From the NCBI GenBank assembly GCA_947170435.1, contig CAMVTO010000002.1, positions 1 to 64,000 of the forward strand: DNA of 64,000 nucleotides, given 5' to 3'. Made by a program: the position numbers and the translations under genes. This stretch comes from an uncultured Clostridia bacterium. Lineage in GTDB: Bacteria; Bacillota; Clostridia; Oscillospirales; Oscillospiraceae. The notes under the pieces were generated by a model, which was given only the letters and a program-made list of their open reading frames with translations, was not told the origin of the DNA and made no database searches. Every line of letters begins with the position of its first letter. Position 1 is the stretch's first letter. This document shows positions 48,616-58,438 of this stretch, piece by piece.

Positions 48616-48815
48616 TAGCAAACCCGCTGAAAAGCGGCGACGCAAAGCCAGAGCCCCTGTCGGAACAAACCGTATCCCCGTCTTTATCCGAGCAGAACCC
48701 AACGAAGTGGTTCTGCGAGGAAGAGGAGGGGCAACGAAGCGATACGCAGTTTTCGCCGCAAGGCGGAAACGGAGCGAGCGCAGTTTGACCCGACGAGGCC
48801 GTTCGGCCGCCGGGG
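48616..48815 (+). promoter_or_regulatory. c-di-GMP-I (GEMM)-like aptamer 3 of 3, cassette 2, interrupted by a repeat insertion
   Basis: agcaaacccgctGAAAagcggcgACGCAAAGCCagagcccctgtcgg ... cgacgaggccgttcggccgccgggg. Confidence 0.5.
48738..48786 (+). repeat. Interspersed repeat, copy inside third aptamer of cassette 2
   Basis: 46/49 identical to reverse complement of 37619-37667. Confidence 0.75.
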
Positions 48816-48961
48816 ATCTTTGCCTCCGCAAGAAGGAAGGGGACCCGTTTTGCATCCGCCGCCCATCGGGCGTGATGCGTTTCGCATGACACCGCCGGGA
48901 GGCGGCGGCAAGCCGGAAAACCGGAAATTTTGAAATTGCAAAGAAAGGAAGTACAAACAAG

Positions 48962-51697
48962 ATGAAGAAACTGAAAAAATCATTATCTCTCCTCTTAGCG
49001 CTCGTCATGGTACTCAGCTGCATGAGCGTCGGCGTGTTCGCGGACGGCTCTTCTGTCACTTTCAACAATGTGGTCTATGATTCGCTGGAAGCAGCAGTAA
49101 ATGTTGCAAACGGTGAACAGATTACTTTGGGTGAAGGAACATACACGCTTAATATTGCACATAATAACCAAATTACAAAGACAATCAATATTAAGGGTGC
49201 CGGCAAAGACAAAACAGTTATCAATGCACCCACTGCAGAAAACTGTTATGGCGGATTTACAAATATCGTGCTTGAGGACTTAACCATCGCATGTGATAAC
49301 TATAATTATCACAACTGGGCATATGTTGCTAACGCGACGTATAAAAACTGCAAGATTACCGGCCTCTTTACCAACTATGCTCCCACGGTAAAGTTTGAAA
49401 TGTGCGAGTTTGTACAGACGACAGACGATCAGTATAGCATCTGGACATATGCAGGTACGAATGTGACCTTCGATACCTGCACTTTTACGGCAAGCAAGAA
49501 CAGCAAAAGTGTCCTCTGCTATACTGAACAGGATCTTGGCAGTGTTGCAAAGATACAGTTTACGAACTGCTCGTTTTCCTGTAACAAGGAAGTGGAGAAG
49601 TCCGCTGTGATGATCAACCCGACTGCGTATGATAATGTGAACACCTATGTGGTTTCCTTCACAAACTGCAACGCTACGGGCTATGGCACGAACCAGATTG
49701 AGGATGTTGACGGTCTTGTCGGATTGAAGAAAACAGTCAAGGACAACATCACCATCACCATTGACGACACACAGGTCTATCCCGAGGTTGCCGCTCCCGC
49801 GGTTGCCACGATCGGCACCACCGAGTACCCGACGCTGGCTGCGGCTGTCGCGGCTGTCAATGCTGGCGAGACAAAAACCATCAAACTGCTGTCTGATGCT
49901 TCGGGTGCTGGTATTTTTGTCGAGGCTAACGGCAACAGAAACATTACCGTTGATTTCAATGGATACACCTACACCTGCACTGGCCCGGCTGTTGGTTCTA
50001 CTGGTACGGAGTCCCAAGCGTGGCATCTTGAAGAGGGTAACACCATTACCTTGAAAAACGGTACTGTAACAACCAGCACTCTTGAAGACTATTATACGAG
50101 TGGAAACGTGCATGGTGTTTTGATGATTATCCAGAACTACTGTGACCTTACTCTGGACCATATGACGGTTGACGGACAGCACATGTATTATAATGGCACA
50201 TATGCTTTGTCCAACAACAACGGGACAGTAAAGATCAAGGACACAACCATTACTCGCAGCAGGTACGGTAATGGTCCAATCGCTTTTGACGTCTGCCGTT
50301 ACAGCAGCTATCCCTCCGTCAATGTTACAGTTGAAGGCAACAGCGTGATCAATGGTAATATCGAATTTGACGTGGGTTCAGCTAATCCGAAAGATGGTGC
50401 GCATCTGTTCATTACCAGCGGTACGATCAATGGCCAGATTAAGCCGACCGAAAAGGGTGCAACGGCGTTGGCGGCTGACAATAGTAAAGCCTCCATCTCC
50501 ATCACCGGCGGCACGTTCAGCAGCGATCCCAGCGCGTATGTCGCCGCAGGCTACCTTGCCGTTGAGACGGTGCCGAACACCACTTGGGTCGTAAAGCATG
50601 CCACAACGACGTCCAGCACACCGGAGTCAACGGATAAGGGCAGCAGTGTTGTGGTCAATACCGCCACCGCAACCGAAGCAGCGGCTACTGCAACAGAGTA
50701 TTCCGTCACGGTTACGGCTAACCAGCAGGACCCCACCACCATCAGTCTGATTGACTCTGCTGAGGCCAGCGTGAGCAATATTGCCACAAGCTCCCTTGCG
50801 AGCGTTGTCAAGTCTCTGGTTGAACAGGTTGAGAGTCAGAATACGACGCTTTCAAATGATGGCTACTTCCAGATTGAGCTGAAGAAGAACGACAATGCTG
50901 ACATTGCTAGTGATAGCACGGCGACTGATGAAGTAATAACAGCCATTGGCGCCGCCGACGTTGTGTTTGACGTCTATCCTGAACTGGTTGCCTACGATGC
51001 CGATGACAACGTTGTCGCTTCCGCGAAGGTTAACAATGACCAGCTTGCGAGTGGCGCGTCATTTACGTTCTCGCTTGATCTCGGCGTCGAGTACGCCAGC
51101 AAAATCGTCACGCTGACGCACTATCACTATGACGAGACGTCTGGGACGTGGACGACGACCGTTCTCGGCGACTTCGCGACGGACAGTACCGGCAAGGTTT
51201 CCGGCATCACAATGAGCGAGTTCAGCTATATCGCGGCGAATGCCGGCGCATCGGTGGATTCTACCGAGTATGGCTATATTGATGAAGCGCAGATGAACCT
51301 GTACTCCTATCTGGACTTCCATGTAAAAATCCAGCTGACCCAGGCGGGCGTTGCTGCGGTTGGTAATGGCCTCTTGCTCTCCGTGATTTATGACAGCGAC
51401 CCTGATCAGAACGAAACCTACACGCTGAGTGATCTGACCGGAACAGATGGATTGTATGATATCGCGGTTCAGGTTCGGCCGAGACATTTGTATAAGGATG
51501 TTGCGTTCCAACTCATGAGCGCGGATCGTAATACAGTGTATCAGATGTGGAGTCCTGAAAGCGGAGAGGGGACAACCGCCTCTATTTCCCCCGACTATTA
51601 TCTGGATACAGTCCAGGGGTACGATGCTGTCATTTCGGCCTTGCATAGTTATGCTGATGCGGCGATTGATGTGTGGGGAGATGGCGTAACATATTGA
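48962..51697 (+). CDS. Large secreted surface protein with beta-helix-like repeats (cassette 2 cargo)
   Basis: Signal peptide MKKLKKSLSLLLALVMVLSCMSVGVFA, nearly the same as cassette 1 cargo; different mature region. Confidence 0.8.
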   Translation: MKKLKKSLSLLLALVMVLSCMSVGVFADGSSVTFNNVVYDSLEAAVNVANGEQITLGEGTYTLNIAHNNQITKTINIKGAGKDKTVINAPTAENCYGGFTNIVLEDLTIACDNYNYHNWAYVANATYKNCKITGLFTNYAPTVKFEMCEFVQTTDDQYSIWTYAGTNVTFDTCTFTASKNSKSVLCYTEQDLGSVAKIQFTNCSFSCNKEVEKSAVMINPTAYDNVNTYVVSFTNCNATGYGTNQIEDVDGLVGLKKTVKDNITITIDDTQVYPEVAAPAVATIGTTEYPTLAAAVAAVNAGETKTIKLLSDASGAGIFVEANGNRNITVDFNGYTYTCTGPAVGSTGTESQAWHLEEGNTITLKNGTVTTSTLEDYYTSGNVHGVLMIIQNYCDLTLDHMTVDGQHMYYNGTYALSNNNGTVKIKDTTITRSRYGNGPIAFDVCRYSSYPSVNVTVEGNSVINGNIEFDVGSANPKDGAHLFITSGTINGQIKPTEKGATALAADNSKASISITGGTFSSDPSAYVAAGYLAVETVPNTTWVVKHATTTSSTPESTDKGSSVVVNTATATEAAATATEYSVTVTANQQDPTTISLIDSAEASVSNIATSSLASVVKSLVEQVESQNTTLSNDGYFQIELKKNDNADIASDSTATDEVITAIGAADVVFDVYPELVAYDADDNVVASAKVNNDQLASGASFTFSLDLGVEYASKIVTLTHYHYDETSGTWTTTVLGDFATDSTGKVSGITMSEFSYIAANAGASVDSTEYGYIDEAQMNLYSYLDFHVKIQLTQAGVAAVGNGLLLSVIYDSDPDQNETYTLSDLTGTDGLYDIAVQVRPRHLYKDVAFQLMSADRNTVYQMWSPESGEGTTASISPDYYLDTVQGYDAVISALHSYADAAIDVWGDGVTY

Positions 51698-51732
51698 TTT
51701 GCCCCTTTCGCTCAAAAAGAGGAGGAGATATA

Positions 51733-51858
51733 ATGAAAAAAAACTATGAAGATCCTAAGTTGGCAGTGGTGCAGTTTTCTGACGTGATTGTTACAAGCGA
51801 TTTGGACATCCAGCCGGAAGGTGACAGCCAACTTCCCTCTACTAAGTTTACACGCTGA
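51733..51858 (+). CDS. 41-aa peptide of unknown function
   Basis: RBS ggaggagata then MKKNYEDPKLAVVQFSDVIVTSDLDIQPEGDSQLPSTKFTR. Confidence 0.65.
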   Translation: MKKNYEDPKLAVVQFSDVIVTSDLDIQPEGDSQLPSTKFTR

Positions 51859-51891
51859 GATTAATGACGTGAAGGAGGAGCGGGCATTACC

Positions 51892-52707
51892 GTGTCCGCT
51901 CCTCAATTTATGAGGATGATAAACAATATGCGGAATGTTTTTCGATGCTGTCTTATGTTGATGGCATGCTTTGCGTTATTATTACCTGTTCGGGCAGATG
52001 ACAGTTCACTACCAACTGTGAGTTTTAAGCGGGAGGAATCGACAAGTCAGGAACAGTCTTTGCCTGTAGAAGTTCCCTCCCCTATCCCCGCGCCCTCTGG
52101 CGGCTCCGGCTTCGCGTCCCCCATCGTGAACAGCAAGGCCATCGAGATCCTGCTGGCCGACGGCACGTCCATCGTCCTGCCGTTCCTCGACGTGCCGCAG
52201 GACGCCTATTACACTGCGGCTGTCGCGTGGGCGTACAGCCATGACCCGCAGATCACCGGCGGCGTCAGCGCCGAGCGCTTTGACCCGCTGGGGACCTGCA
52301 CCCGCGGTCAGATGGTGACCTTCCTCTGGCGCGCGGCGGGCTGCCCCGAGCCGACCGGAACGGCGTCCGCGTTCTCTGACGTAGCGGCGGGGAGCTGGTA
52401 CGAAAAGGCGGTCGCGTGGGCGGTTGCGAACGGCATCACCGACGGCGTAGGCGGAGGCAGATTCGACCCGAACGGCATTGTGAACCGCGCGCAGGCGGTC
52501 ACGTTCCTGTACCGCGCCAAGGGCAAGCCCGCGGCAACGGCTGCGGAGAGCTTCACCGACGTTGGAAGCGGCGCGTACTACGCCGACGCGGTGGCGTGGG
52601 CGGTTGCGAACGGCGTCACGGACGGCGTGGGCAACAACAGCTTCGCGCCGAACGCGAACTGCGTCCGCGGCCAGACGGTCACGTTCCTGTACCGCGCGTA
52701 CAAGTAA
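51892..52707 (+). CDS. Secreted protein with three SLH domains
   Basis: Signal peptide and three SLH repeats (e.g. FSDVAAGSWYEKAVAWAVANGITDGVGGGRFDPNGIVNRAQAVTFLYR). Confidence 0.9.
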   Translation: MSAPQFMRMINNMRNVFRCCLMLMACFALLLPVRADDSSLPTVSFKREESTSQEQSLPVEVPSPIPAPSGGSGFASPIVNSKAIEILLADGTSIVLPFLDVPQDAYYTAAVAWAYSHDPQITGGVSAERFDPLGTCTRGQMVTFLWRAAGCPEPTGTASAFSDVAAGSWYEKAVAWAVANGITDGVGGGRFDPNGIVNRAQAVTFLYRAKGKPAATAAESFTDVGSGAYYADAVAWAVANGVTDGVGNNSFAPNANCVRGQTVTFLYRAYK

Positions 52708-52770
52708 GGCGTACATGGCGGGGAGCTTCGGCTCCTCGCCTGTTTTTTGCGTTGTTTGAGAGGCGTACTA

Positions 52771-52890
52771 CTTCGGCGGCAGCACGAAATAACCCGCTAC
52801 GCAGACGGAGACGATACGAAGCGTATCGCAGAGGATTTGAATGCGAGAGGCGTTACAACGAATTACGGCGGAAAGTTCCGCTCCACCAAG
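52771..52890 (+). pseudogene. Fragment of a large serine recombinase
   Basis: EITRYADGDDTKRIAEDLNARGVTTNYGGKFRST resembles the internal recombinase domain; no catalytic domain present. Confidence 0.6.
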
Positions 52891-52928
52891 AAAAGAGACA
52901 CGCTTTTGCGTGTCTCTTTTCTTGGTGG
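52883..52928. repeat. Perfect 21-bp inverted repeat with 4-nt loop, followed by a second hairpin
   Basis: ccaccaagaaaagagacacgc-tttt-gcgtgtctcttttcttggtgg; then gccgccgct-ttc-agcggcggg. Confidence 0.85.
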
Positions 52929-53098
52929 GGGCCGCCGCTTTCAGCGGCGGGGTTGATCAAATCCATCGAGAGGGGGACTACCATCCCATCTCGAGCTTGC
53001 CCAGATAGGCTTTCGCCACAGCGAAAGCGAATCCACCTTGACATTCCCCGCAACCGTGATAGAATACTCACACTATTTTCCAATAAAGGAGCGCAGTT

Positions 53099-53980
53099 AT
53101 GCTTCATAAAGCCCTGCAAAACAGATGGACGCGCCTTGCCATCGGCATCCTAGGCACGTTCATCAACGCCTTTGGCGTCAACTATTTCATCGTTCCGATG
53201 GGCCTTTTCAGCGGCGGTATCCTTGGCGTCAGCCAGCTGCTGCGCACGCTGATCACGCAGCGTGTTGCCGTGCCTGCAGGGGTGGATCTCGCCGGTATCC
53301 TGTATCTGGCGCTGAACCTGCCGCTCATATTGCTGGCGTGGAACGCGCTGGGCAGGATATTCGTGGTCCGAACGCTGATCTGTACGCTCAGCTCCTCGTT
53401 TTTCTACTCGATCCTGACCGCGCCCGCGACGCCGATTCTGGAAGAGCGTATCGCGTGCTGCCTTGTTGGCGGCATCATCGGCGGCTTTGGCTTGGGCCTG
53501 ACGCTGACCTGCGGCTGCTCCAGCGGAGGTCTGGACATTCTGGGCCTCTGGCTCACCAAGCGGGGCAGCCACTTTACGGTGGGGAGGTTCTCCGTCAGCT
53601 TCAACGTGGTGCTGTACTCGATCTGCGCGATTCTCTTTGACCTGCCCACCGCGCTCTACTCCGTGATCTATAACGTGATTTCGTCCTTTATGGTGGATCG
53701 CGCGCACCAGCAGGGCATCACTGTGCAGCTGATGATCTTTACCCGCGATGAGGACCCCGAGCTGCCCCAGCACATCATGCGCGAGCTCAACCGCGGCGTG
53801 ACCTATTGGGAGGGCATGGGCGCCTACACCGGCAAGCCGATCCGCGTCATGTGCGTCGCCGTCTCCAAGTTCGAGGTGGAGGACCTGCGCCGTATCGTCA
53901 CCGAGCTCGATCCGCACGCGTTCTTCATCGTGCAGGAGGGCGTGCGCATTGAGGGCAATTTCATACGGAAAATCGGATAA
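53099..53980 (+). CDS. YitT family membrane protein (DUF161/DUF2179)
   Basis: FINAFGVNYFIVPMGLFSGGILGVSQL; C-terminal DUF2179. Confidence 0.9.
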   Translation: MLHKALQNRWTRLAIGILGTFINAFGVNYFIVPMGLFSGGILGVSQLLRTLITQRVAVPAGVDLAGILYLALNLPLILLAWNALGRIFVVRTLICTLSSSFFYSILTAPATPILEERIACCLVGGIIGGFGLGLTLTCGCSSGGLDILGLWLTKRGSHFTVGRFSVSFNVVLYSICAILFDLPTALYSVIYNVISSFMVDRAHQQGITVQLMIFTRDEDPELPQHIMRELNRGVTYWEGMGAYTGKPIRVMCVAVSKFEVEDLRRIVTELDPHAFFIVQEGVRIEGNFIRKIG

Positions 53981-54011
53981 CATCCGGCACTTGTCTCGGC
54001 ATAAACCGACA

Positions 54012-54050
54012 CCCCGCTTGTTGGCAGTTCTGCCCAACAAGCGGGGTGTT
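54012..54050. terminator. Terminator hairpin
   Basis: accccgcttgttgg-cagttctg-cccaacaagcggggtgtt. Confidence 0.65.
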
Positions 54051-54101
54051 GTTCGCTTTTTGCGATCAGCTCTTTTCGATTGCCGCGGTGTGTTTACCAG
54101 C

Positions 54102-55403
54102 TTACGCCTTGGGCTGAATCTTGCCGCCCTCCCACTTGGTCACGCAGAGGGAGCAGGAGATGTCGCCGGTAACGTTGAGGCAGGTACGGCCCATGTCGAA
54201 GAGACGGTCGACGCCGTAGATGATCATGATCATGTTGACGTCGATGCCCATCGCGGTCAGCACCATGGCGAGCATGATCATGCCGGCGCCCGGCGTGCCC
54301 GCCGTGCCGATGGAGGCGAGCGTCGCGGTGACGACGATGATGACCATTTGCCCGATCGTGAGGTGGATGCCGGAGCAAGTAGCGAGGAAGATCGTGGCAA
54401 CGCATTGATAGATCGCGGTGCCGTCCATGTTGACCGTTGCGCCCAGCGGCAGGACGAAGGAGGAGATGTCCTCTTCCGCGCCCAGCTTATCCGCGCACTC
54501 CTTGGAAACCGGCAGCGTCGCGGCGGAGGAGGTGGAGGTGAACGCGAAGATCATCGCAGGGCCGGCGCCCTTGAAGAAGGTCAGCGGGCTGACGCCGGCG
54601 AACGCCTTGGCGGAGAACGAGTACACCACAACGGCGTGGATGATGTAGCCGATGTAGGCGCACAGCAGCACCAGCGCGAGCGAGCCGAGGATGTTCGGTC
54701 CCTGCGTGGCGACGACCCAGGTCATCATGGCGAACACGCCGATGGGGCTGAGGCTGATGATGAAGGTCATCACCTTGTCGATGACGGCGTAAGCGCTGGA
54801 GACGAAGCTCTTGACGACGTTCGCCTTCTCGCCCGCGGCGAGGATGCCGCCGCCGAGCAGCAGGGAGATGATGATGACCTGCAGCATATCGGCGTTGACG
54901 AAGGCGGACCACATATTGCTCGGGAACATGGCGACGAGGGTATCCATGAAGTTCTGGCTGGTCTTACCCGTCCACTCGGCGTCCGCTGCCTTTTGCAGGA
55001 CGGGGAACAGACCGGCACCGTTGAAAATGTTTGCGAGCACCAGGCCAATGATGCAGGCGATGGCCGTGGTGACGAGGAAGTAGGCCACCGTTTTCCAGCC
55101 GACGGATCCGACCTTCTTCATGTCGCCCATGGAGATGATGCCGTCGATCATCGAGAGCAGCACCACCGGGACGACCAGGAACTTAAGCAGGTTGACAAAG
55201 ATTGTACCAAAGGGCTTCAGGTAACTGGCTGTGAAGTCTGCGAGCCCCGCGAAGTAGCAGATCAGACCGAGTATGATACCGGCAATCAGGGCGATCACGA
55301 TCTGCGTCGGCAGGCTCATTTTTTTCTTTTCCATTTTCCCACACGCTCCTATCTTAATATTCTGACGGCACACGTCCGTCAGGTTGGATACAGCATAGCA
55401 CAT
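54102..55403 (-). CDS. Dicarboxylate/amino acid:cation symporter (DAACS family)
   Basis: TSTSSAATLPVSKECADKLG, LPLGATVNMDGTAIYQ, GTPGAGMIM. Confidence 0.95.
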   Translation of the reverse strand: MCYAVSNLTDVCRQNIKIGACGKMEKKKMSLPTQIVIALIAGIILGLICYFAGLADFTASYLKPFGTIFVNLLKFLVVPVVLLSMIDGIISMGDMKKVGSVGWKTVAYFLVTTAIACIIGLVLANIFNGAGLFPVLQKAADAEWTGKTSQNFMDTLVAMFPSNMWSAFVNADMLQVIIISLLLGGGILAAGEKANVVKSFVSSAYAVIDKVMTFIISLSPIGVFAMMTWVVATQGPNILGSLALVLLCAYIGYIIHAVVVYSFSAKAFAGVSPLTFFKGAGPAMIFAFTSTSSAATLPVSKECADKLGAEEDISSFVLPLGATVNMDGTAIYQCVATIFLATCSGIHLTIGQMVIIVVTATLASIGTAGTPGAGMIMLAMVLTAMGIDVNMIMIIYGVDRLFDMGRTCLNVTGDISCSLCVTKWEGGKIQPKA

Positions 55404-55731
55404 TTATCCAAAATGTACAATGCTTATTGAAAAAATATATGATGAATTGGTGAACTTTATGAATGTTTTTCCTTCTTTGGCTGTTCCGCCCATGATATGT
55501 GCTGATTTTCCCCTGTTTCTTGGGTAAAATCCCATCTTGCATTTTCGCGCGTCATCCTTTATCCTTAGAAAAAATCCGGCAAGGAGGTACACACATGACC
55601 CGTCTGCACGCTATGTCGCTGTTCCATGCCCTTGCTGTTTCCATTGGTAACGATATCGTTTTTATTCGTCGGTAGTTTCTACCGGCGTTCTTTTTTACCC
55701 ATCCACCCACTGACAGAGAAGGAGAGAAGAC

Positions 55732-57069
55732 ATGAAGAAACAACTCGGACAGGAAGCTATCTACGACGCGCGGGAGCTGGGCATGCCCCGCATGCTGGTG
55801 CTCGGTCTCCAGCACCTCTTCGCCATGTTCGGCGCAACCGTTCTGGTGCCCATCCTCGTGCAGGGCTACGGTCTGCCGCTGAGCATCCAGACCACGCTGC
55901 TCTTCGCCGGCCTCGGCACGCTGCTGTTCCACGTCTGCACCAAGTTCAAGGTGCCCGCGTTCCTCGGCTCGTCCTTTGCCTACCTCGGCGGCTTCGCGGC
56001 GGTGGCAAATCTCGACGCCGGCAAGTACGCCACCATGTCCCCCGACGACAAGCTGGCCTACGCCCTCGGCGGCATCGTGGTTGCCGGCCTTCTGTACCTC
56101 GTCCTCGCCCTGCTCTTTAAGGTGCTTGGCGCGTGGAAGGTCATGCGCTACTTCCCGCCCATCGTCACCGGACCCATGATCATCATGATCGGTCTCAACC
56201 TCGCGGGCAGCGCCATCGGCAACGCCAGCACCAACTGGGCGCTCGCGCTGGTCGCCATCGCAGTCATCATCGTCGCCAACATCTGGGGCAAGGGCATGGT
56301 CAAGATCATCCCGATCCTCCTCGGCGTTGTCGTGAGCTACATTGTCGCGCTGGTCTTCGGCCAGGTGGACTTCTCCGCCGTGCATGACGCGAGCCTGATC
56401 GGTCTCCAGAAAATCACCATTGCGAAGTTTGACATCACCTCCATCCTCGTCATGGCGCCCATCGCCATCGCCGCCATGATGGAGCACATCGGCGACGTGT
56501 CCGCCATTTCCTCCACCACCGGCAACAACTTCATCTCCGATCCGGGTCTGCACCGCACCCTCGTGGGCGACGGCCTTGCTACCGCGCTCGCCGGCTTCTT
56601 CGGCGGCCCGGCGAACACCACCTACGGCGAGAACACCGGCGTGCTGGCGCTCTCCCGCGTGTACGACCCCCGCGTGATCCGTCTCGCGGCGATCTACGCC
56701 ATCATCCTCTCCTTCTCTCCCAAGTTTGACGCGCTGGTCAACTCCATTCCCGCGGCGATCGTCGGCGGCGTCAGCTTCATCCTCTACGGCATGATCTCCG
56801 CGGTCGGCGTGCGCAACATCGTCGAGAATCGCGTCGACCTCACCAAGTCCCGCAACCTCATCATCGCGGCGGTGATGTTCGTCAGCGGCCTGGGCTTCAG
56901 CTCCACCGGCGGCCTGACCTTCATGGTCGGCGACGCGGCGGTGACCCTGACCGGCCTCGCCATCGCGGCGCTCGCCGGCGTGCTGCTCAACGCGCTGCTT
57001 CCCGGCAACGACTACGAGTTCGGCGCCACCGAGAACGCCGACAAGGCGGCGGATCTGGGGTCTTATTAA
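55732..57069 (+). CDS. Uracil/xanthine permease (NCS2 family)
   Basis: LGLQHLFAMFGATVLVPIL; GGPANTTYGENTGVLALSRVYDPRVIR. Confidence 0.95.
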   Translation: MKKQLGQEAIYDARELGMPRMLVLGLQHLFAMFGATVLVPILVQGYGLPLSIQTTLLFAGLGTLLFHVCTKFKVPAFLGSSFAYLGGFAAVANLDAGKYATMSPDDKLAYALGGIVVAGLLYLVLALLFKVLGAWKVMRYFPPIVTGPMIIMIGLNLAGSAIGNASTNWALALVAIAVIIVANIWGKGMVKIIPILLGVVVSYIVALVFGQVDFSAVHDASLIGLQKITIAKFDITSILVMAPIAIAAMMEHIGDVSAISSTTGNNFISDPGLHRTLVGDGLATALAGFFGGPANTTYGENTGVLALSRVYDPRVIRLAAIYAIILSFSPKFDALVNSIPAAIVGGVSFILYGMISAVGVRNIVENRVDLTKSRNLIIAAVMFVSGLGFSSTGGLTFMVGDAAVTLTGLAIAALAGVLLNALLPGNDYEFGATENADKAADLGSY

Positions 57070-57103
57070 GCCCTTTCAGGGCTTGCGGGAAATGCGCCCC
57101 CCA

Positions 57104-57324
57104 TTTTCTTTCTAAGAAAGAAAACGGGCCGCGCCCGGTCCAAAAGAAAGTCGTGGGAGGGATTTCGATTTCCCTCCCACACCCTCCTTGAAACGACAAA
57201 AGGGAGAGGCTTGCGAGCCTCTCCCTTTTGTCGTTTTAGGGGAGTCCAGAGGGGGAATCGAAACCCCCTCTGGTGTTCTCTCTTTTGGCGGGTACCACCG
57301 TTTTCTCTCTCCAAAGAGAGAAAA
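57104..57324. repeat. Cluster of five consecutive perfect or near-perfect hairpins
   Basis: 57104-57124, 57153-57180, 57191-57236 (20-bp stem), 57246-57273, 57301-57324. Confidence 0.8.
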
Positions 57325-57383
57325 TGGGGGTCAATCCCCGCAGAGGGGTCGCAACTCTCCGCGCCGCGTGAAAGGCGGCAAAA

Positions 57384-58316
57384 TCAATCCGCAAACATCG
57401 GCGTGGAAAGATACCGGTCGCCGGTATCGGGCAGCAGCACCACGATGGTCTTGCCCTTGTTCGCTGGACGCTTTGCCAGCTCCACGGCCGCCCAGACTGC
57501 CGCGCCGGAACTGATGCCCACCAGCACGCCTTCCGTGCGGCCGATACGTTTGCCGGTGGCAAAGGCGTTCTCATTCGTGACCGTCACGACTTCGCTGTAG
57601 AGCTTGGTGTCCAGAACCTCCGGCACAAAGCCCGCGCCGATCCCCTGGATTTTGTGGGAACCCGCCTTACCCTGGCTCAGCACAGGGGAGTCCGCCGGCT
57701 CGACGGCGACAAGCTGCACATCGGGATTCTGCTCGCGCAGGTACTTGCCTGTACCGGTCAGCGTGCCGCCGGTGCCGACGCCGGAAACAAAGATGTCCAC
57801 CTTGCCGTCGGTGTCGCGCCAGATCTCGGGGCCGGTGGTCTCATAGTGCGCCTGCGGGTTCGCGGGATTGACAAACTGTCCCGCCACGAAGCTGTTGGGG
57901 ATCTCCTTCGCCAGCTGCTCCGCTTTCTCGATGGCACCCTTCATGCCCTTTGCGCCCTCGGTGAGTTCCAGCTCCGCGCCATAGGCACGCATGAGCTGAC
58001 GGCGCTCCACGGACATCGTTTCAGGCATGACGATGATGGTGCGATAGCCCCGCGCGGCGGCGACGGCGGCAAGACCGATGCCGGTGTTGCCGGAGGTCGG
58101 CTCGATGATGGTGGAGCCGGGTTTGAGCTTGCCGCTCTTCTCGGCATCGTCGATCATCGCCTTGGCGATGCGATCCTTGACCGAGCCGGCGGGGTTCAAA
58201 TATTCGAGCTTGGCGAGGATCTTGGCCTGCAAGCCCTCCTCCCGCTCAATGTGGGTAAGCTCCAACAGCGGAGTATTGCCAATCAGCTGATCGGCGGAGG
58301 TGTAGATGTTCGTCAT
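57384..58316 (-). CDS. cysK: Cysteine synthase A (O-acetylserine sulfhydrylase)
   Basis: [50 protein letters not shown]. Confidence 0.97.
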   Translation of the reverse strand: MTNIYTSADQLIGNTPLLELTHIEREEGLQAKILAKLEYLNPAGSVKDRIAKAMIDDAEKSGKLKPGSTIIEPTSGNTGIGLAAVAAARGYRTIIVMPETMSVERRQLMRAYGAELELTEGAKGMKGAIEKAEQLAKEIPNSFVAGQFVNPANPQAHYETTGPEIWRDTDGKVDIFVSGVGTGGTLTGTGKYLREQNPDVQLVAVEPADSPVLSQGKAGSHKIQGIGAGFVPEVLDTKLYSEVVTVTNENAFATGKRIGRTEGVLVGISSGAAVWAAVELAKRPANKGKTIVVLLPDTGDRYLSTPMFAD

Positions 58317-58438
58317 AACGACTGCTCCCTTTCCAAATGATGGCGTCAGTATAACCTATAAATCCTACAATGTCAATAGGTTTTATAAGATTTTTTAAAC
58401 GTGTGAAAAACGCGCCGCCCGCGGGCGACGCGTTTCGA

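Noticed and set aside
53027-53050. Partial match cgaatccacctt to the tRNA-Tyr 3' end, possible att site bounding cassette 2
   Set aside because: Only 12 bp and the following bases diverge; T-loop-like 12-mers recur by chance, so not claimed as an attachment site
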